Assembly: GCF_900107705.1 (NCBI RefSeq)
Contig: NZ_FNRE01000009.1
Coordinates: 112,569 to 176,568 of the forward strand
Source: Prevotella sp. tc2-28
GTDB lineage: Bacteria; Bacteroidota; Bacteroidia; Bacteroidales; Bacteroidaceae
DNA: 64,000 nucleotides
Direction of reading: 5' to 3'
The notes beneath the pieces were generated by a model. It was not told the origin of the DNA. It was given only the letters and a program-made list of their open reading frames with translations, and did no database searches. Below are positions 59,260-64,000 of the stretch, one piece after another. A program made the translations under genes and the position numbers. Position 1 is the stretch's first letter. Every line of letters starts with the position of its first letter.

Positions 59260-60843
59260 ATGAGGGAAACGAAGATTATCATAATAGTCCTGATATTGGC
59301 ATTCTCAATGGTGAGTTGTCACCAGACGGGACATGACTACTATTATCATGAACTCGAAAAGATAGATCATCGTCAGAACAGAGAGCTGGCAAGGAAAGAG
59401 GTTGCAGCCATCAGTGGAGAGATTGTCCGACAATCGGAAGATCTTAGGATGTATCACCTTCTGCTCGTAGCTGAGATGAGCGAGGAGGTGAAACCTAATC
59501 GTAATATCGACACCGCTCGCAAACTGATAGACTATTATGAAGAATCGGGCGATAAGATGAAACTGTTACGCAGTTATATTGTTGCGGGCACAATCTATGC
59601 CAACTGCAGCGACAGTCCCAAGGCGCTTAGCTATTTCTACAAGGCAGAAGACATGCTGGCCGAGAGAAAAGATTTGGAGTTGAGAAACAAACTCTATGGT
59701 AAGATGGCGAAACTACAGTTGCGGCATAATATGCCAGAGGCCGCGAGGGTACATGCCAAACTGGTTTTTAACTATTGCCGGCAGCAGAACGACACGGCAG
59801 GCATGATGGAAGCATTACTGTTTATCAGCGCCACATATCATAACTTGCCAGAGGAAATTACTCATCTCCAAAAAGCGAACAAACTTGCGAAGGAGTTTGG
59901 GCAAGACAGTTTGCAGAACTCAATCCAGTTCGCTTTGGCCACATACTTTGTAGAAAGAGGCCACTATCTTACGGCTAAACCCCTGGCAGTGTCGTTAAGA
60001 GAAAGGATGCCTGCAAGCGAACAACATAAGTTGAATGCCCTGCTCTGCCAGATTTACTATCAAACGGGACAGCCCGACTCTGCCTGTTATTATGGAGAGA
60101 AAGTGATGGAAAACGGCAACTCCGTGAGTAAGCGCGATGCCCACAAGATTCTTGCTTATATCGATATTCTCAGAGGGCAGAGGAATGAAGCCGTGAGGCA
60201 TTTGGACCAATATATAGAGTTGGATGACGAACTGAAGCACATCGCCAACAGCGAGGCCATAGCACAGGCTGATGCTTTCTACCACAACCAGAAGCAGGAA
60301 CAGGAGAACGAGAAACTAAGGGCTGATAATGATAAAAAGTACTATATTATTGTATTAGGTATGGCATTGTTGGTGGTTTTGACAGCACTTTATGTTACCT
60401 ATATTTATCGCCATCGCCGCCGTCAGGAACTGATGGAGATGCGCATAGAGCATCTGGAACAGCTGAAGCGCGACTATGCCAAGGCTGACGTGGATGCGCT
60501 GAAACAGGCCGTTGAGACATTAGAATCCACCAGTATATGGCAGCGACTTGCCACCCTTTCAGATAACGATCATCCATCGGATGAAGACTGGCAAAAGCTA
60601 TCAGAAACTGTCAACCAAACCTACGAAGGCTTCTCTACGCGACTGATGCGGCTCTGCCATCCTTCTCCCCACGAGTATCATGTCTGTCTCCTGCTGAAGG
60701 CAGGTTTCGAGCCCGTACGTATTGCTACACTTACCTTTCGCAGCAAGTCTGCTGTCTCTACCGTTCGCAGTCGTCTATACGAAAAGACATTTGGCAAAAA
60801 AGGCAGTGCCAAAGATTGGGATGAGGTAATCCGCACCCTTTAA
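59260..60843 (+). CDS. Membrane-anchored TPR regulator with C-terminal HTH
   Basis: 527 aa from ATG 59260 (MRETKIIIIVLILAFSMVSC, signal or lipobox-like Cys). TPR-like helical repeats (residues 60-350) are followed by a membrane segment (YYIIVLGMALLVVLTALYVT) and a cytoplasmic region with a coiled coil and an HTH (FEPVRIATLTFRSKSAVSTV). Such TPR-HTH proteins are common signal-responsive regulators in Prevotella and Bacteroides. Tandem AGTTTGCA repeats precede both this gene and the following operon. Confidence 0.78.
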   Translation: MRETKIIIIVLILAFSMVSCHQTGHDYYYHELEKIDHRQNRELARKEVAAISGEIVRQSEDLRMYHLLLVAEMSEEVKPNRNIDTARKLIDYYEESGDKMKLLRSYIVAGTIYANCSDSPKALSYFYKAEDMLAERKDLELRNKLYGKMAKLQLRHNMPEAARVHAKLVFNYCRQQNDTAGMMEALLFISATYHNLPEEITHLQKANKLAKEFGQDSLQNSIQFALATYFVERGHYLTAKPLAVSLRERMPASEQHKLNALLCQIYYQTGQPDSACYYGEKVMENGNSVSKRDAHKILAYIDILRGQRNEAVRHLDQYIELDDELKHIANSEAIAQADAFYHNQKQEQENEKLRADNDKKYYIIVLGMALLVVLTALYVTYIYRHRRRQELMEMRIEHLEQLKRDYAKADVDALKQAVETLESTSIWQRLATLSDNDHPSDEDWQKLSETVNQTYEGFSTRLMRLCHPSPHEYHVCLLLKAGFEPVRIATLTFRSKSAVSTVRSRLYEKTFGKKGSAKDWDEVIRTL

Positions 60844-60851
60844 ATACCAAA

Positions 60852-60909
60852 TGCAAACTTAATGCAAACTCCGATAGTATCAGGCTATCGAACTTTTTCT
60901 GTACCTTTG
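60852..60909 (+). promoter_or_regulatory. Tandem operators, terminator and promoter before the GLPGLI gene
   Basis: TGCAAACT at 60852 and 60863 (period 11; reverse complement AGTTTGCA). Then the stem CGATAG/CTATCG (60872-60890) with following TTTTT, and the -7 box TACCTTTG (60902-60909), 20 nt before the start codon. Confidence 0.62.
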
Positions 60910-60928
60910 CCGCCAAAATAATTGCGAT

Positions 60929-61828
60929 ATGAAAAAGATTATCTTGTTATTACTGATGACAATGCTATTCATGGCAGGAGTTGATGCACAGCAAAATAAT
61001 AAGAAAGTGAAAGCGGCTGAGTCGAAGCTGGATGAAACCATTCTTTCAGTGACTTATGATGTTTTTTATCAAAAGTTCGAAGAAGAGCCAAAGATCGAGA
61101 AAGACCTTATGCGCTTGGATATTGGAGAGCACTCATCGCAATATGTTAGCGTAAGACTAGAATATGTTTCCAAGCATAAGAATGATATTATTGCAAAGAA
61201 AATCAAGATTCCTTATGAAGGTTATACAACATTGCGGGATGAAGTTTATAAGAATACTCCCAAAAGTGGCTATATACAGTTTGTTCACATGCCGGGCTGG
61301 GTTTCTTGTCGTGACAAGATAGACAGGTTGTTTGAATGGAAATTATTAGAAGGAGATTCCGTTGTTTGTGAATACCCTTGTCATAAGGCTGTTACCACAT
61401 TCAGAGGCCGGACATGGACTGTATGGTATACACTTGATTTGCCATACAGCGATGGTCCGTGGAAATTCTGTGGTTTACCAGGATTAGTTCTTCATGCTTA
61501 CGATTCAGATGGTTGTTTTCGCTTCAACTGCATCGGTATCGAGAAAGGTGACGGACACGAAATCAGGATGAAGACGCCGAGTGCTGGTATCATTGAAACC
61601 TATATGCCAGAACGTGTTGCAGAGATCATGATGTTGGAGTATTGGGATCCTTCCGCTCATCTATCTCAAATGACAGGCATGCCGGCAAAGGTTACAAGAA
61701 TGTGGAATCCTCAGGGGAATGAAGTTAAGATAGTTCCTAAGACGCGAATTCTATATGAGAAGTTTCCTGGTGTCAATGTCAAGAAGAAATATTCACAGAA
61801 GAAAAGATCTACTAAAAAGAAAAAATGA
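60929..61828 (+). CDS. GLPGLI family protein
   Basis: 299 aa with signal peptide (MKKIILLLLMTMLFMAGVDA). The family name motif occurs as CGLPGLVLHAYD near residue 190, preceded by WKF and a YTLDLPYSDG segment. GLPGLI proteins are exported Bacteroidetes proteins that often precede a TonB-dependent receptor, as here; their function is not established. The stop overlaps the next start (ATGA). Confidence 0.85.
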   Translation: MKKIILLLLMTMLFMAGVDAQQNNKKVKAAESKLDETILSVTYDVFYQKFEEEPKIEKDLMRLDIGEHSSQYVSVRLEYVSKHKNDIIAKKIKIPYEGYTTLRDEVYKNTPKSGYIQFVHMPGWVSCRDKIDRLFEWKLLEGDSVVCEYPCHKAVTTFRGRTWTVWYTLDLPYSDGPWKFCGLPGLVLHAYDSDGCFRFNCIGIEKGDGHEIRMKTPSAGIIETYMPERVAEIMMLEYWDPSAHLSQMTGMPAKVTRMWNPQGNEVKIVPKTRILYEKFPGVNVKKKYSQKKRSTKKKK

Positions 61829-64000
61829 AGCGCTTGCTGCTATACCTTATTATATTAGTCTCTCTCGTTGGTAGGGCGCAGACCTTCACAGGGCGGGTGA
61901 CAGACAAGAGCGGGAAACCGCTTGTGTCTGCCTCCGTCGTGGCAAAAGGGGATGGCGGCTCTGTCGTTGCATTTGCAAGGGCTAGGCAGGATGGACATTT
62001 CTCGCTGACCATTCCACAAGGGAAAGAAGCAAAGAGTATTGAGTTTCTGATGATGGGTTTTGGCAAGGTGGTTATTCCGCTTAAAGACTATAAGAACGGT
62101 CAGACCATCAAGATGCAAGAACAGACCATTGCCTTAAAGGAAGTAAAAGTAACGCCACAGCGCATCCGCGAACAAGGTGATACGCTAACTTATTCAGTAG
62201 CAGGATTCATGCAGAAGCAAGACCGTTCGATTGCAGATGTCATAGCGAAAATGCCGGGATTGGAAGTTCTCCCATCAGGTACTATCAGGTATCAGGGCAA
62301 GGCTATCAACAAGTTTTATATAGAAGGAATGGACTTGCTGGGTGGTAAGTATGCTATGGCGAGTGAAAACCTTTCAGCCGACAAAGTGAAGAGCGTACAG
62401 GTATATGAGAATCATCAACCCGTGAAAGTTTTCAAAGATATAAAGTTCTCTGAACAGGCAGCACTCAATCTGGTACTGAAAGACGAAGCCAAGAATGTAT
62501 GGCAAGGAGTGGTGGATGTGGCTACGGGTTATGGTGACGAGTGGCTGCGAGATGGTAGGTTATTGGAAATGGTGTTTGGACGCAAGAAACAGAGCATTTC
62601 GATGGTGAAGGCCAACAATACTGGTAAAGATATAGAGCATGAAGTGACAGACCTGACACAATCCGACAAGACTGCCCCTACAGAGGACGGTATATTGGAA
62701 AATATTAGTCTGGGGGCACCAAGTCTCGATGCGCGTCGCAGCAAGTTCAACGATACCTATATTGCTGCCACTAACTGGCTATTCAAGACTAAGAAGGATG
62801 ATGACCTGAAGTTGCACTTTACTGGCCTTTATGACCGTAACCAACAGAAACAGGACAGAAAGACTGTCTATCTTGATGCCGACTCAGCCGTTATCACCGA
62901 AGAGCAAACGGCAAAAAGTACCCGTAGCGAGTGGCAGGCAGAACTGCTCTATAAGGCCAATCGCGACAATCATTATCTGTCGAACACACTAAAAGGCTAT
63001 ATTGACTTTAAAAAGAGTGAGGGACTTTCTATGCTAAACGGGTGCCCGACGCCCCAGCGGGTTGAGCCTCGCAAACGATACATCGTGGATAACTTCGAAC
63101 TCATCAACAAACTGAAGAATGGGCAAAGTTATTCCGTCACATCATTATTTAGTTATAGTTATCTGCCAGGCACGTTACTACTAACCAATGATAGCACTCA
63201 ACAAATCACTCAACAAATGCTATATTGGAATGCATACGCCTATTATCAACATAGCATCAAGCAGGTAAAAGTAACATGGCAGGCTGGCTTTGAAACCAAA
63301 ACGCAATGGATGACACTAAACGGTAAAGACCGCTACAGTGAATACCAGCCATACGTGGAGCCATCACTCAGTTATCGTGAAGGGGCGTGGAGCATCAGCC
63401 TGAACGGACGGCTTAACTGGTTAATACGTCAGTATCATGAAACTCATAGCCAGGATCTTCTGGTAGAGCCGCGCCTTTTCATCCGCTACAGTCTGACTTC
63501 CAAACTTGACATCAGCGGCAGTTATAGTTACCGATGGACTCCCAGCGACATCACCACTATCACCTGTCAGCCTTATTACACCGATTACATCTCTTGTCAG
63601 CAAGGCTCAGGACAGTTTGAAAACACTACGGGACAAATGGCAAGTTTAGGATTAGGCTATCGTAACGTGATGACAGGAATGTTCTGCAGGCTCACTTCTG
63701 GGTACAGCAATCTGCGTGATGCCGTTATCTATCATAGCCAACTTGTGAATAATGTCTATATTCGTCAGGCTACCGATTTCCGTCAGGACCGGGAGACCTT
63801 TAGCCTTTCTGGCAGTTTGGGCAAATCCATCTTTTGGGCAAAGCTCAGTATAACACTGAACGGAAGTTACTCATGGACCAATTACGACCTGCTGATCAAT
63901 CACTCTCTTGCCCGTCAGCATACCCGCAACGGCAGAGCCTCGCTGCGGTTCTCATTGAAGCCTACTCGCTGGCTCTCCATAGAGGAAGAGTCTGCTTACC
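61825..64000 (+). CDS. CarboxypepD-like/TonB-dependent outer-membrane receptor (3' end outside window)
   Basis: At least 725 residues, cut by the window end. Signal peptide MKRLLLYLIILVSLVGRAQ, then a CarboxypepD_reg-like domain (TFTGRVTDKSGKPLVSASVV), a plug-like domain (VIAKMPGLEVLPSGTIRYQG, FYIEGMDLLGG) and the start of a long barrel. It is translationally coupled to the GLPGLI gene by the ATGA overlap and likely forms a two-component surface system with it. The C-terminal part is not visible. Confidence 0.82.
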   Translation, partial: MKRLLLYLIILVSLVGRAQTFTGRVTDKSGKPLVSASVVAKGDGGSVVAFARARQDGHFSLTIPQGKEAKSIEFLMMGFGKVVIPLKDYKNGQTIKMQEQTIALKEVKVTPQRIREQGDTLTYSVAGFMQKQDRSIADVIAKMPGLEVLPSGTIRYQGKAINKFYIEGMDLLGGKYAMASENLSADKVKSVQVYENHQPVKVFKDIKFSEQAALNLVLKDEAKNVWQGVVDVATGYGDEWLRDGRLLEMVFGRKKQSISMVKANNTGKDIEHEVTDLTQSDKTAPTEDGILENISLGAPSLDARRSKFNDTYIAATNWLFKTKKDDDLKLHFTGLYDRNQQKQDRKTVYLDADSAVITEEQTAKSTRSEWQAELLYKANRDNHYLSNTLKGYIDFKKSEGLSMLNGCPTPQRVEPRKRYIVDNFELINKLKNGQSYSVTSLFSYSYLPGTLLLTNDSTQQITQQMLYWNAYAYYQHSIKQVKVTWQAGFETKTQWMTLNGKDRYSEYQPYVEPSLSYREGAWSISLNGRLNWLIRQYHETHSQDLLVEPRLFIRYSLTSKLDISGSYSYRWTPSDITTITCQPYYTDYISCQQGSGQFENTTGQMASLGLGYRNVMTGMFCRLTSGYSNLRDAVIYHSQLVNNVYIRQATDFRQDRETFSLSGSLGKSIFWAKLSITLNGSYSWTNYDLLINHSLARQHTRNGRASLRFSLKPTRWLSIEEESAY

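Overview
The window looks like a Bacteroidales chromosome, most likely Prevotella or a close relative. Promoters fit the Bacteroidetes -7 box TAnnTTTG (TAACTTTG, TACCTTTG, TATCTTTG), Shine-Dalgarno sites are weak, and the gene content includes DUF3857 proteins, a GLPGLI protein, CarboxypepD-like/TonB-type outer-membrane barrels, Mfa2/FimB-like lipoproteins and CTnDOT-type tra genes. Family names come from reading the translations; no database search was run.

Layout. (1) 1-12.95 kb is chromosomal backbone: the end of speA, two DUF3857/transglutaminase-like proteins, argB, an ECF sigma factor with a probable membrane partner, a CPBP protease, ribF, a calcium P-type ATPase and a secreted GH31 glycosidase. 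(2) A tRNA-Met(CAT) at 13.04 kb marks the left edge of a large mobile element running to about 50.1 kb. It carries a RepB-type initiator with six iterons, a mob module (MobC-like protein, relaxase), a rightward tra operon with most of traA-traO plus a VirD4-type coupling protein, an XRE regulator, TraX, an M23/glucosaminidase wall hydrolase, and a cargo segment. The cargo segment includes an ArdC-like antirestriction protein, TOPRIM and zinc-ribbon proteins, a degenerate DnaB-like protein, a phosphoribosyltransferase and RadC. No integrase is visible. (3) 50.2-58.8 kb is an accessory region: two surface lipoproteins, an AbiEi-like/Fic fusion, two near-duplicate Crp/Fnr regulators, a PAS-LuxR regulator and an outer-membrane barrel. 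(4) 58.8-64 kb holds a membrane TPR-HTH regulator, a GLPGLI protein and a barrel protein cut by the window end.

Main unexplained structure. (a) A degenerate tandem array of 40 octamers (15893-16212) keeps an exact 8-nt register over 320 bp. The same octamers fill two other intergenic gaps of the element, one before the relaxase and one before traN, ending at the start codon in both. (b) Two copies of a ~165-nt imperfect hairpin lie 70-76 nt upstream of the PRTase-radC pair and of a 77-aa ORF. Each has a TACCTTTG box on the minus strand next to a conserved 5-nt bulge. If the minus strand is the transferred strand, these could be single-stranded-DNA promoters in the leading region, comparable to F-plasmid Frpo. 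(c) A ~50-residue module recurs in three cargo proteins, five copies in total. (d) Two promoter-operator modules in the right-hand part link local regulators to likely targets: TGAACATTTGTTCA sites 60-61 bp upstream of a -7 box, and AGTTTGCA repeats with an 11-bp period.

How the parts fit. The mob and tra genes read rightward from a likely oriT near 16.3 kb. If the nicked strand is the minus strand, the iteron region and then the 50-to-44 kb segment would enter a recipient first and the tra genes last. This matches the usual plasmid arrangement and makes the anti-restriction and repair cargo candidates for early expression.
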